IMG/VR virus record: IMGVR_UViG_3300046352_000123
Location: 1 to 64,000 of that record
Reading direction: 5' to 3' (one strand)
Origin: a virus
DNA: 64,000 nt
Shown in pieces: positions 39,844 through 48,946 of the stretch; positions within the stretch are counted from its first letter, which is position 1, and each line of letters starts with the position of its first letter. The notes below the pieces were generated by a model. The model saw nothing but the letters and a program-made list of their open reading frames with translations. It ran no database searches and had not been told where the DNA came from. Both the position numbers and the translations under genes were made by a program.

Positions 39844-40521
39844 ATGGCCAGAACCACTATTGGAGAAGTTATCTCCAGAATCCGTAACCAGTTAAAAGCT
39901 GTCAGCCAGGACGCGTTCCTGACTGACCGTTTTATATACAGTCTTGTATCCAAGCATGCCAAGTGGCTCATGAAGCGCGAGGACAGCAAGAACAAGCTGA
40001 TGAGCTTTAACTCGGTATTCCAGACCCTTGACTTTGTGGAGTTAATTGAAGTGGATGCCGTGGAGGCACACTGTACCGGAATCAAAAGTGGCATCACTTT
40101 CAGACGGTCCAAGCACAAAATGCCTACGTTTATGCAAGGCTACTTTGGGCCTTTGATCCGCCATGTCACTTCCTTAGACGGGTCCCAGGATCTGCAGGCT
40201 ACCACGTCTGTAAACTACCTGAACATTGCCCGCAGCAAGAACAGCAAATACAACAAGACACTTTACTACTACTTCTTAAATGACTACCTGTACTTCCCCA
40301 ATTTAGACTGGGATGCGGTGCGGGTAGAAGGCATTTTTGAAGACTCTATCAGCCGCTGGAACTGTGATCCAAATGATGACTGTATGCTCAGACAACTGGA
40401 GCCCTTCAATGCTCCTGACTACATCCATGGAGAGATAGAAAGCAACGTGCTCAAAGACTTCCAATTAACCTTGTCCATCCCAACTGACGTTGCACCTGAC
40501 AAGCAAAACATCCTTAGATAA
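39844..40521 (+). CDS. Putative ring/head-tail connector protein, 225 aa
   Basis: It reads ARTTIGEVISRIRNQLKAVS, DAFLTDRFIYSLVSKHAKWL at the start, a beta middle (LYYYFLNDYLYFPNLDWDAV, VEGIFEDSIS) and ends in a helix (NVLKDFQLTLSIPTDVAPD). This layout, an N-terminal helical hairpin, a beta insertion and a C-terminal helix, fits tail-tube A/P22 gp4-like adaptor proteins, known as ring proteins in crAss-like phages. The ATG follows a 7-base gap and the TAA overlaps the next ATG. Confidence 0.68.
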   Translation: MARTTIGEVISRIRNQLKAVSQDAFLTDRFIYSLVSKHAKWLMKREDSKNKLMSFNSVFQTLDFVELIEVDAVEAHCTGIKSGITFRRSKHKMPTFMQGYFGPLIRHVTSLDGSQDLQATTSVNYLNIARSKNSKYNKTLYYYFLNDYLYFPNLDWDAVRVEGIFEDSISRWNCDPNDDCMLRQLEPFNAPDYIHGEIESNVLKDFQLTLSIPTDVAPDKQNILR

Positions 40522-41420
40522 TGGGTAAGATAGAGATAAAGTACCGGACCTTTGATGAACTCATGTATGAGGTCAATCAAGACTTCACCCTCTATAATGC
40601 AGAGGGTATGATAGAGCCTGCCCAGTTGATCAAAGTTGCCCAGCGCGTCAGCTATGATTTGGGTATGCGCATCCATGGCACAAAGGACAGGGTACTGGAA
40701 ATTATCAAAGGCAAGGCCAGGCTTCCCGAAGACTTCTATGTGATGAACTATGCTTTGCTCATGGACTCTTACAAGGTCCAGGAGCCGGTCATTGCAGGCA
40801 GGCAGACAGAAGATGTCAAGTTTGTGGTAGACCCGCAGGTTTGCCGCGTATGTGGCTCACAGGCTATGGCTTGCGGATGCACGGATACTTACACTACAAC
40901 CAATGAGTGTGGTGATACCTGGGTCGTGGTGGAGAAGATCCGCAACCAGACCCGTATCTATGACCACTTTGAGAAGCTGCATTTTTCCACTTCTAAATTC
41001 CTGAGCGACTATGCCAAAAAGCAGGGACTTGCCGGACATGGTGATGTAAGCCAGGGAGAAATTAAAAATGGATTTATCTACACTTACCTGGAGACAGGCA
41101 AATTGTATGTGAACTATGAAGGAGCTTTAGAGGATGAGGAGGGAAACCTGCTTGTTCTGGATCACCCGTTGATCAATGAGTATTATGAATACGCACTAAA
41201 GAAGCGCATCCTGGAGAACTTATATATGAACGGGGAGGATGTGGGCCAGCGTATCCAGCTGATAGAACCTTTATACAGGGCTGCCAGAAACAATGCTCTG
41301 ACGGTAGTCAACACCCCTGACTTCAAAGAAATGCAGGACCTCTTTGCAATGAACAGAAAAGCCATGTACCACAAGTACTATACTCCTTTCCAATCTGCTA
41401 CTTACAAGACTTATAAATAA
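40521..41420 (+). CDS. Putative tail stabilisation/ring protein, 299 aa
   Basis: The N-terminal helix region FDELMYEVNQDFTLYNAEGM and LIKVAQRVSYDLGMRIHGTK is followed by a beta region and a Cys-rich insertion (CRVCGSQAMACGC, then CGDTW), a probable zinc site near residues 113-135. The C-terminal helical part contains NEYYEYALKKRILENLYMNG. The pattern matches the P22 gp4-like stabilisation proteins of crAss-like phages. It overlaps both neighbours by one base (TAATG). Confidence 0.72.
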   Translation: MGKIEIKYRTFDELMYEVNQDFTLYNAEGMIEPAQLIKVAQRVSYDLGMRIHGTKDRVLEIIKGKARLPEDFYVMNYALLMDSYKVQEPVIAGRQTEDVKFVVDPQVCRVCGSQAMACGCTDTYTTTNECGDTWVVVEKIRNQTRIYDHFEKLHFSTSKFLSDYAKKQGLAGHGDVSQGEIKNGFIYTYLETGKLYVNYEGALEDEEGNLLVLDHPLINEYYEYALKKRILENLYMNGEDVGQRIQLIEPLYRAARNNALTVVNTPDFKEMQDLFAMNRKAMYHKYYTPFQSATYKTYK

Positions 41421-44400
41421 TGGCTCAGAGCAATCAAAATCCTGGTGCGATCAATACCTTTTCCAAGGGTATGCTCAAGGACCTCAATGAAACCTTTATA
41501 GGTGAGGGCCAGTGGGTACATGCCCGTAATGCGGTGAACAACACGCATACGGGTGAGATGGGCGTATTGGGAAATGAGCCAGCCAATCTTCACACTATTG
41601 ACCTTCCGTACACCCTTATAGGAGCTATTCCTATCAGTGACGGCACCTGGGCTTTGTTTACCACAGATGATAACAATTGTGAGATTGGAGTCTTTGATGC
41701 CAACCTGGGTACTTATCGTTTAGTGGTCAATGATCCCAAGCTAAACTTCAGAAGGACCAACCTGATCACAGGAGCTGCCAGACGCAACGCGGACTGTGGC
41801 TTTAAGGTGTACTGGTCTGATGGCCGCAACCCTGACCGGGTGATGGCCATGGACAGCCCGCCGTATTTTACTACAAAAGAAATGCAGGGAGACTGCATCA
41901 TTGAGAAATCAACAGGTGTACTGGATGTGGAGCAGTTAAGACTGGCCCAGATCCTGACCATCCCTTGTGTACGTATTGAGAAGGGCCGGGCGTCCGGTAC
42001 CCTTCGTAACGGCTCTTACCAGGTTGCCCTGGCTTATACTGTCAACTCTATTCGGGTAACAGATTACTTAGTAGTGTCTGAGGTACAGGGACTCTTTGAC
42101 CACGATGGTGGGGGAGGTTCCCTGGACGTTTCTGTGACCAATACAGACCCTGATTTTGATGAGATGGAAGTAGTACTCATCTCAGTGGTAAATCAAAGCA
42201 CAGTGGCCAAAAGACTGGGTATATACTCTACCCGTCAGACCAAGTTATTTATTGACTCTGCAGAGCCTGACCTGATCACTATTCCGCTGGAGCAGATCCC
42301 GTTGAACACTCCGGCTATTGAGAAGAGTGATGCCATGTTCCGCCTGAATAATTATTTAGTGCGTACGGGTATCTATAACCGCTTTGACTTTAACTACCAG
42401 AACCTGGCTAACCAGATCCGCACTAAGTGGGTGAGTGTAGAGTACCCGGCTAACTATTATGCCAACGGGGGAAACAACACCGGCTACATGAGAGATGAGC
42501 AGTACGCGTTCTTTATCCGCTGGGTATATAACACAGGGGACAAGAGTGCTTCTTTCCATATTCCTGGCAGGGAAGCTTTAGACAGTGAGCGTATCAACCT
42601 GGCTACAGCAGATGCTATTGAGCTCGACAATGATCAGACAGCACAGGCTTGGCAGGTAAATAACACGGCCTCTATCACCAACACACCAGGCACTAAACTT
42701 GCCGATGGCGGTATGGTACTGGCTGAGGGGGAGATGGGTTACTGGGAAAGCACCGAGCGTTATCCGGATAACAAGTTTGAGATCTGGGGGAACCTGTGTG
42801 GCAAGCCTATCCGTCACCATAAGTTTCCTGATAATAAACTATCAGAGGAGACCTACCACCACTCTCAGGGCGGGGACAAGATCCGCGTACTGGGCGTGAA
42901 GTTTGAGAACATCCAGATACCGGTAGATAACTACGGTAAAGCCATTACCTCTATTGTAGGCTATGAGATCCTAAGAGGTTCCCGTGAAGGCAACAAGACC
43001 ATTGTAGCTAAGGGTATCTTTAACAACATGCGGGAGTTTAATATTCCCGGTGGTAACGGGACCAAGGGCTTGTACCAAAACTATCCGTACAATGACCTTA
43101 ACCCGGATCTGTACCTGACCTCTGATGAGAAATCCATAGAGAGTGGTTCCAAGAGCAACAGGAGATCTAATCCCCTTACGGCTTACAGAAAAGACATGTT
43201 CTCTTTTCACAGTCCGGATACTTCTTTTTCCAAACCTTACCTGAGTGTTCAGGAGGTAAAACTTTATGCAGAAGTTTACGGCCAGGCGCTTGGAAACTTT
43301 GAGCATGTGTACAAACACCCTAAGTTCAAACAGATCTCAGACTCTTTGAGTATTGTAGGAAAGCTGTTGTCGGTTTTTGCAACCATGAACAGTATCTCTG
43401 CTTTGGCTACAGGTGCCAGTAAGAAACTGACCTTTGCTGCCAGCGAGGACCTTCCGCTCTCTTTTGAGGTGGGTGGTGCTCCTGCATCATTTCCCGGCCC
43501 TCCGGGTGGCTCTGATGCCTTTGGTGTAGGTGCAGCTGCAAATGCTGTGGCGTACGCACTTGTTCTTGCACAGCACGTAGCCAACATTGTTATTTTGATT
43601 TCTACGGCTAAGTTGATGGCTGACATGTACAATGAGAAGATCATCAGTGTCATCGTCTCCTTACTGCCGGAAAAACAATACTCAGCACAGTATAACTCTC
43701 ACGGTTACTACAGCAACTTCAGTCTTAATGCTTCCTCAGACAACAGTCGCAGGGGTGTTGCAGATAGTTTCTATGTAAACAACAACCTGCAGAACTACAA
43801 TAACTACAAGATCAATAACGTAGACCGCAGTGGTTATGTGTTTGTCAGCACAACCAAAGAGATTGCCAATCCGTTACGGGTTGATATCTCGCGTAAGACA
43901 AAGGGCCAGCTGCAAGTTGACCTGAACAAGAATGTTACAACCGACATCTCCGCGCATTATGGTGCACTCAAGATCAACTTTCCTTCCCAATACGGACAGC
44001 TGGAAAGCATTAAGCAGGTTCCTGTCTACACTTGTATGTACAATGTGGGTACAGACCTAGCTACGCGTTACTCTACAGACATCATGTTTGGTGGGGATGT
44101 GTACGTTGGTCGTTATACAGAGAAGAACCCATTCACTTTCTTTAGTGAGTGGCTCTATGACCAGCCGGATAACATTGCCTACGACTACCGTAATTATATC
44201 ACGGTGGCCTATCCGCGTTACTGGATAGAAAATGGTAAGCCCAACAAAGACATTACTAATTTCCCGAGCATAGGCCGTCACTTAGATGACCGCGTAGACA
44301 AAGGGTTCTTTGTGGAGAAAGGATACTTCTATATTTCCTGTAACGGGGTACGTGACTTCTGGGTAGAATCAGAGGTCAACCTGGCTTTCAGGGACTGGGA

Positions 44401-46036
44401 AGATGTCGCCAGTAAGAGACACTATGATCCGGACCGGTTCACAGATGTGCAGACCATGTTTCGCTCTGACAATATCAAGACAAGCAACTTCTATAAGTAT
44501 GACTACTCCTTAAGTGTTGCGCGTCTGTACAATAACTATGTAAGCTGGGGAGCTTTGCAAAACCGCGACTATGATCCGCGCATTGCTGAGAACTGCTATG
44601 CTTATTCGCCTAACCGTATTATGTACTCGCTACCTCAGGAGACTGAGCAGAAGCAGGATAACTGGGTGAGGTTCCTACCCAACAACTACTTAGACATGTC
44701 ATCTCGTGTGACGGCTCTAAAGGCAGTAGGTGGCACAGGAGCCCTGATCATGCTGGAGAATGAAGCTCCTATTACGATCCAGGGTGTAGACAGTCTGCAG
44801 ACTGATGGAGGCATCAAGCTTACCATTGGTGATGCGGGATTGTTTAACCAACCGTTGCGTAACATCATGAACACGGATGATGAGTACCAGTATGGCTCTT
44901 GCCAAAGCAAATTTGCCATTGCCGGTATTCCAGGTGGTGTGTACTGGGTATCCCAGGAACAGGGTAAGATATTCCGCTATGGCGGTGAGATGGATGAAGT
45001 TTCTAGAAGAGGAAACAAGTGGTGGTTTGCCAAGCACTTGCCTTCTCAGTTACTACGTGCCTTTCCTGATTATAACCTGGGGGATAACCCACTGGTAGGC
45101 GTAGGCTGTAACATGTCCTATGATAATACCAATGAGTTGCTCTATATCACCAAGCGTGACTTCAAGCCTACCACTGAAGCAATGAAGTGGAACAGTGTGG
45201 ATGGTTTCTACACAGACGGAGAAGAGTTCGTTGTTACCAATACTGATGGCACAAAGACCATCAAGAAAACTAAGAACAAGATAGCCTTGGGCGACCCCTC
45301 TCACTTTGAAGATGCCAGCTGGACTATTTCCTATGATCCAAAGGCAGCTGAGGGCAAAGGAGCTTTCTTAAGTTTCCATGACTGGCATCCTAACTTTATC
45401 ATTCCGGGCAGAAGCAGCTTCCTAACGGTTAAGGATAGAGGCGTATGGAGACACAATGTACGCACAGACCAGTTCTGTAACTTCTACGGAAAAGATTATC
45501 CTTTTGAAGTGGAGTTTGTGGTGTCTACAGGCCAGCAGGTCGCTACGGTAAGAAACGTAGAGTATGTGCTGGAGACGTTCAAGTACTTCAATGACGGTCA
45601 GGACAAGTTCCACCTTTTAGATGAGAACTTTGACAATGCCATTGTATATAACTCAGAGCAGATCTCCGGTAACCTAAAGCTTGACCTCAAGCCAAAGAAC
45701 AACCCGGTAGCCCTGCTAACCTATCCAAAGGTCCAGGCTAATGGAGTAGACATCCTGTACTCAAAAGAAGAGAACAAGTACCGGTTCAACCAGTTCTGGG
45801 ATATCACCAAGGACAGGGGTGAGTTTACTACTAATATGGAGCCTATGTTCAATGTGTCCAGCAATGGATACACCCGTAAGATCAACGCACGGTATGTGGA
45901 TTACAATAAGAATGTGATGGAACGTAAGAAGTTCCGCCACTATGTAAACAGGGTACTGCTCAGAAAGAATGTATCCGGCCCTGTGAAGTTCCTGTTCAAG
46001 TTAATTAACACCAAGTTGCAACCTAGTTTACGATGA
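41420..46036 (+). CDS. Muzzle/tail tubular B-like protein, 1,538 aa
   Basis: A very long, beta-rich virion protein. It begins NQNPGAINTFSKGMLKDLNE, QWVHARNAVNNTHTGEMGVL, IGAIPISDGTWALFTTDDNN, the start expected for P22 gp10/T7 gp12-type nozzle proteins; crAss-like phages have an enlarged version called the muzzle. A hydrophobic helix pair near residues 690-740 (VGAAANAVAYALVLAQHVAN, IVILISTAKLMADMYNEKII) may insert into a membrane or hold the tail channel. It follows the ring proteins and overlaps the first cargo gene by ATGA. The assignment is strong by position and start pattern. Confidence 0.78.
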   Translation: MAQSNQNPGAINTFSKGMLKDLNETFIGEGQWVHARNAVNNTHTGEMGVLGNEPANLHTIDLPYTLIGAIPISDGTWALFTTDDNNCEIGVFDANLGTYRLVVNDPKLNFRRTNLITGAARRNADCGFKVYWSDGRNPDRVMAMDSPPYFTTKEMQGDCIIEKSTGVLDVEQLRLAQILTIPCVRIEKGRASGTLRNGSYQVALAYTVNSIRVTDYLVVSEVQGLFDHDGGGGSLDVSVTNTDPDFDEMEVVLISVVNQSTVAKRLGIYSTRQTKLFIDSAEPDLITIPLEQIPLNTPAIEKSDAMFRLNNYLVRTGIYNRFDFNYQNLANQIRTKWVSVEYPANYYANGGNNTGYMRDEQYAFFIRWVYNTGDKSASFHIPGREALDSERINLATADAIELDNDQTAQAWQVNNTASITNTPGTKLADGGMVLAEGEMGYWESTERYPDNKFEIWGNLCGKPIRHHKFPDNKLSEETYHHSQGGDKIRVLGVKFENIQIPVDNYGKAITSIVGYEILRGSREGNKTIVAKGIFNNMREFNIPGGNGTKGLYQNYPYNDLNPDLYLTSDEKSIESGSKSNRRSNPLTAYRKDMFSFHSPDTSFSKPYLSVQEVKLYAEVYGQALGNFEHVYKHPKFKQISDSLSIVGKLLSVFATMNSISALATGASKKLTFAASEDLPLSFEVGGAPASFPGPPGGSDAFGVGAAANAVAYALVLAQHVANIVILISTAKLMADMYNEKIISVIVSLLPEKQYSAQYNSHGYYSNFSLNASSDNSRRGVADSFYVNNNLQNYNNYKINNVDRSGYVFVSTTKEIANPLRVDISRKTKGQLQVDLNKNVTTDISAHYGALKINFPSQYGQLESIKQVPVYTCMYNVGTDLATRYSTDIMFGGDVYVGRYTEKNPFTFFSEWLYDQPDNIAYDYRNYITVAYPRYWIENGKPNKDITNFPSIGRHLDDRVDKGFFVEKGYFYISCNGVRDFWVESEVNLAFRDWEDVASKRHYDPDRFTDVQTMFRSDNIKTSNFYKYDYSLSVARLYNNYVSWGALQNRDYDPRIAENCYAYSPNRIMYSLPQETEQKQDNWVRFLPNNYLDMSSRVTALKAVGGTGALIMLENEAPITIQGVDSLQTDGGIKLTIGDAGLFNQPLRNIMNTDDEYQYGSCQSKFAIAGIPGGVYWVSQEQGKIFRYGGEMDEVSRRGNKWWFAKHLPSQLLRAFPDYNLGDNPLVGVGCNMSYDNTNELLYITKRDFKPTTEAMKWNSVDGFYTDGEEFVVTNTDGTKTIKKTKNKIALGDPSHFEDASWTISYDPKAAEGKGAFLSFHDWHPNFIIPGRSSFLTVKDRGVWRHNVRTDQFCNFYGKDYPFEVEFVVSTGQQVATVRNVEYVLETFKYFNDGQDKFHLLDENFDNAIVYNSEQISGNLKLDLKPKNNPVALLTYPKVQANGVDILYSKEENKYRFNQFWDITKDRGEFTTNMEPMFNVSSNGYTRKINARYVDYNKNVMERKKFRHYVNRVLLRKNVSGPVKFLFKLINTKLQPSLR

Positions 46037-48945
46037 GTCTAAATAAGAGTTTACTTGCCGATATCCAAAAGAAGATGTCCAAGCCTTCTAAGCCTAAAGT
46101 ACCCCGTAACCAGTGGCAACATCCTGGTGAGATTACTAACATACCTTCTAATAATATTACGATGGATGGTGTTAGTTATCCTGTGTTAGGGGTCCCTAAT
46201 ATTGGACAAGCTCAAATGATGTATCCTAATCAAGACTATCTATTTCCTGATGCAGATAACGTTACTGAGTATCCAATGATGCAGAATGGTGGACTATTAA
46301 GTCGATCTGTTACTTGCTCTAGTTGTGGTCATTCTTGGAAAGCAGTTGATGGTGGATCTGATCCTATGACATGTCATAAGTGTGGAGGTTCTGTTAAGAT
46401 GCAAGGTGGTGGAACAGCTTATGTTGATTCTGTACTAAATGCTAACAAGAATCTTAATTGGGTGCAAAGACTATATCCAAAGAATACACCTTCTATGCAG
46501 ATACCTGGAGTAAAAGGACCTAGTACTCACTATATGCAAAGTGGTGATAGTCGTGTATATCCAACTGTAGTACAAATGCCTAACGGTACTTTAAAGTATT
46601 TAGGCAAAGATGCATTTGATTATGCAGACTCTACTAAGACTTATATACAGTTTCCTAATGATGCTGCAGCAACCTGGTTTGGTGAAAATTATAAAAAAGG
46701 AACTGGTGTATTACCAAAGAATGCATCAGGTGGTCAACACGGTGGTCTGGACAGATGGTTTGCAGAGAAGTGGGTAGATGTAAAGACAGGCAAAGACTGT
46801 GGCAGACAAGAGGGAGAATCCCGCAAGGGTTATCCGGCATGCAGGCCTAGCAAGAGAGTTAATGACGATACACCCAAGACATCTTCTGAGTTATCATCTG
46901 CAGAGAAGGCAAAGTTTACCAGAGAGAAAACATCAAGTGATAAAATAAATTACCAACACCGCAGACGTGAGTTTGGGGGTGAAGAAATGTACAACGACAT
47001 GGAAGAATTCAAATCAGGGGGTAATGTCCCTACCAACCCGTCTTTATGGTCAAGAGCTAAGTCTATGGCCAGACAAAAGTATGATGTGTATCCAAGTGCT
47101 TACGCTAATGGATGGGCAGCTAAGTGGTATAAGAGCAAAGGTGGTGGTTGGAAAAAAGCTGAGTACGGTATGGAAGTAGAGATGCAGAAAGGCGGCAGCT
47201 TGTATGATTATATGGCGGCCCGTGGTATGGATGCAGACTTTAGCAGCCGTAAGAAAGTATTTGATAAATACTTTGCCAATAATTACAAAGGTACAGCTGA
47301 GCAGAACAAGCAAATGCTCAACATGCTGCAGTACCAGGAGAAACCCCGAGTAAACATAAACTATGCTTCTCCTGCGGTTCAATCCGCTATGCCTGCCTAC
47401 GTACCTACTACGCAAACTAAAGCAACCGCTAAAGGTATGCAACGTGTAAACAACAAGGTAGATAACCGTAACTGGTTTGAAAGAACTTTTGGCATGAATG
47501 AGGATGAGGTACAAGAGCAATCTTTTGACCTTCCTCAGGATGTGTACAACTACTACAATCAATACGCAGAGAAGAACAAAGGCAAGAAGTTTGGTATTGT
47601 ATCCAAGCAGAATGCCCGTGGTTATTTCTTTGATGAGAATGGTAACCTTGCTTTACAAGATGAGGTTGGGCTGGGCCAAGATGCAGGTGATGAACAACCG
47701 GTGTTTTATAAGAAAAGAACTACACCTTCCGGTGAATATACCATGAACCGTGCAGGTAAGGGTAACACAAGTGCAACCGACTATGGTAAAAACTATGGGT
47801 CTGATAACTTCTTTTACATCCAGCATACAGATCCTAACAAGCGTTTGCTTCCGGATCCTGCAAACCCTAACAGAAAAGTGAGTGTAGCCATGCACGGTAT
47901 TCCTACTCACTTGTTAGGTGACAGGGAGAAATTATTTGACAATAATAAAGTATCTGATAACCGCATGAGTGCAGGTTGTATCAACTGCCGCAAAAAGACT
48001 TTAGATAATCCTTACTTTAAAAACGTGGGGGCTAATACTTCATTGTATGTAACGCCTGAGAAAGCTTATGGTGGCGGTACAGATAATCCTGGCTTTAAAG
48101 CTTTACCGGAATTTGTACAAGCAAAGATCATGAGTAACATGGCCTATGGCGGTTCAGCACAACAAGCAGCTATTGCTATGGCAATGAAAGCTGCAGGAAA
48201 AAAACCTAAAGCACAATATGCAGAGGGAGGCAAAATGCCAGAAGAAATTGCTCGTGCCCGTTTTGCAGCTGCCGGTAACCTGGATAAGATGGATGACTAC
48301 GGGTATGCTTACGGCGGTTATATGCCGTTCATGGGTGATGGTGGTCAACCAGATGGTGAGATGGCTCTGTCTCAGATCAATGCTATGATGGATAAGCTGG
48401 ATAAGCTTCGTAAGTTCATTAAGCCAGATTCTGACCTGGAACCCTGGCAGGCAAGCAAGATCACTCTTATGGATGACTTTGCCGGTTCTGTATATGACAA
48501 CATGATGTACTCTCCGGAGAACCAGGAGATGACTGAGGAACAGATGGAGCAGATGGCTAATGGTGGGTACACTGTAAGCAGAAGCAATGACAGAAAAGGA
48601 AAGACCCATAAAGTAACAGGTCCTGATGGCACTGTCAAATATTTTGGGGATTCTAACTTAGGTCAGCATCCTAAAGACCCAGAGAGAAAAGCAGCTTTCT
48701 ATGCCAGACATAAAAAGAACTTAGACAACAATCCATTTTTCAGGGCATTTGCCAGAAAGACATGGAAAGACGGCGGCTCTACATTCTCAGGTAATGCCTT
48801 TTATGAAGCAGGCGGTATGCCATGCTTTGAATGCGGAGGCTCTATGAAAAATGGAGGACAGCATTCAGTAGGTGATGAAATGGAAGTGACTCCTGCACAG
48901 ATGGCAGAGTTAAAAAGGCTTGGTTACACTTTTGAAGTACTATAA
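46033..48945 (+). CDS. Multidomain cargo-type virion protein with L,D-transpeptidase-like domain, 970 aa
   Basis: Domains in order: a zinc ribbon (Cys 95, 98, 114, 117); a DUF5872-like block RWFAEKWVDVKTGKDCGRQE with YPACRPSKRV near residues 240-285; a block SAYANGWAAKWYKSKGGGW near 334-376 of the kind found in phage and large-virus proteins; and an L,D-transpeptidase (YkuD)-like domain with TTPSGEYTMNRAG, AMHGIP (His 621) and MSAGCIN (Cys 649). His and Cys are farther apart than usual. Many xxGG motifs (MAYGG, MANGG, YEAGG) follow, and a C-terminal tail like that of the next protein. It is probably packaged and ejected, and may modify or cut peptidoglycan. Confidence 0.75.
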   Translation: MSLNKSLLADIQKKMSKPSKPKVPRNQWQHPGEITNIPSNNITMDGVSYPVLGVPNIGQAQMMYPNQDYLFPDADNVTEYPMMQNGGLLSRSVTCSSCGHSWKAVDGGSDPMTCHKCGGSVKMQGGGTAYVDSVLNANKNLNWVQRLYPKNTPSMQIPGVKGPSTHYMQSGDSRVYPTVVQMPNGTLKYLGKDAFDYADSTKTYIQFPNDAAATWFGENYKKGTGVLPKNASGGQHGGLDRWFAEKWVDVKTGKDCGRQEGESRKGYPACRPSKRVNDDTPKTSSELSSAEKAKFTREKTSSDKINYQHRRREFGGEEMYNDMEEFKSGGNVPTNPSLWSRAKSMARQKYDVYPSAYANGWAAKWYKSKGGGWKKAEYGMEVEMQKGGSLYDYMAARGMDADFSSRKKVFDKYFANNYKGTAEQNKQMLNMLQYQEKPRVNINYASPAVQSAMPAYVPTTQTKATAKGMQRVNNKVDNRNWFERTFGMNEDEVQEQSFDLPQDVYNYYNQYAEKNKGKKFGIVSKQNARGYFFDENGNLALQDEVGLGQDAGDEQPVFYKKRTTPSGEYTMNRAGKGNTSATDYGKNYGSDNFFYIQHTDPNKRLLPDPANPNRKVSVAMHGIPTHLLGDREKLFDNNKVSDNRMSAGCINCRKKTLDNPYFKNVGANTSLYVTPEKAYGGGTDNPGFKALPEFVQAKIMSNMAYGGSAQQAAIAMAMKAAGKKPKAQYAEGGKMPEEIARARFAAAGNLDKMDDYGYAYGGYMPFMGDGGQPDGEMALSQINAMMDKLDKLRKFIKPDSDLEPWQASKITLMDDFAGSVYDNMMYSPENQEMTEEQMEQMANGGYTVSRSNDRKGKTHKVTGPDGTVKYFGDSNLGQHPKDPERKAAFYARHKKNLDNNPFFRAFARKTWKDGGSTFSGNAFYEAGGMPCFECGGSMKNGGQHSVGDEMEVTPAQMAELKRLGYTFEVL

Positions 48946-48946
48946 C

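Noticed and set aside
41411-48638. Reverse-strand ORFs of up to 170 codons opposite the muzzle and cargo genes
   Set aside because: They are fully inside well-supported + strand genes and have low-complexity, hydrophobic shadow sequences.
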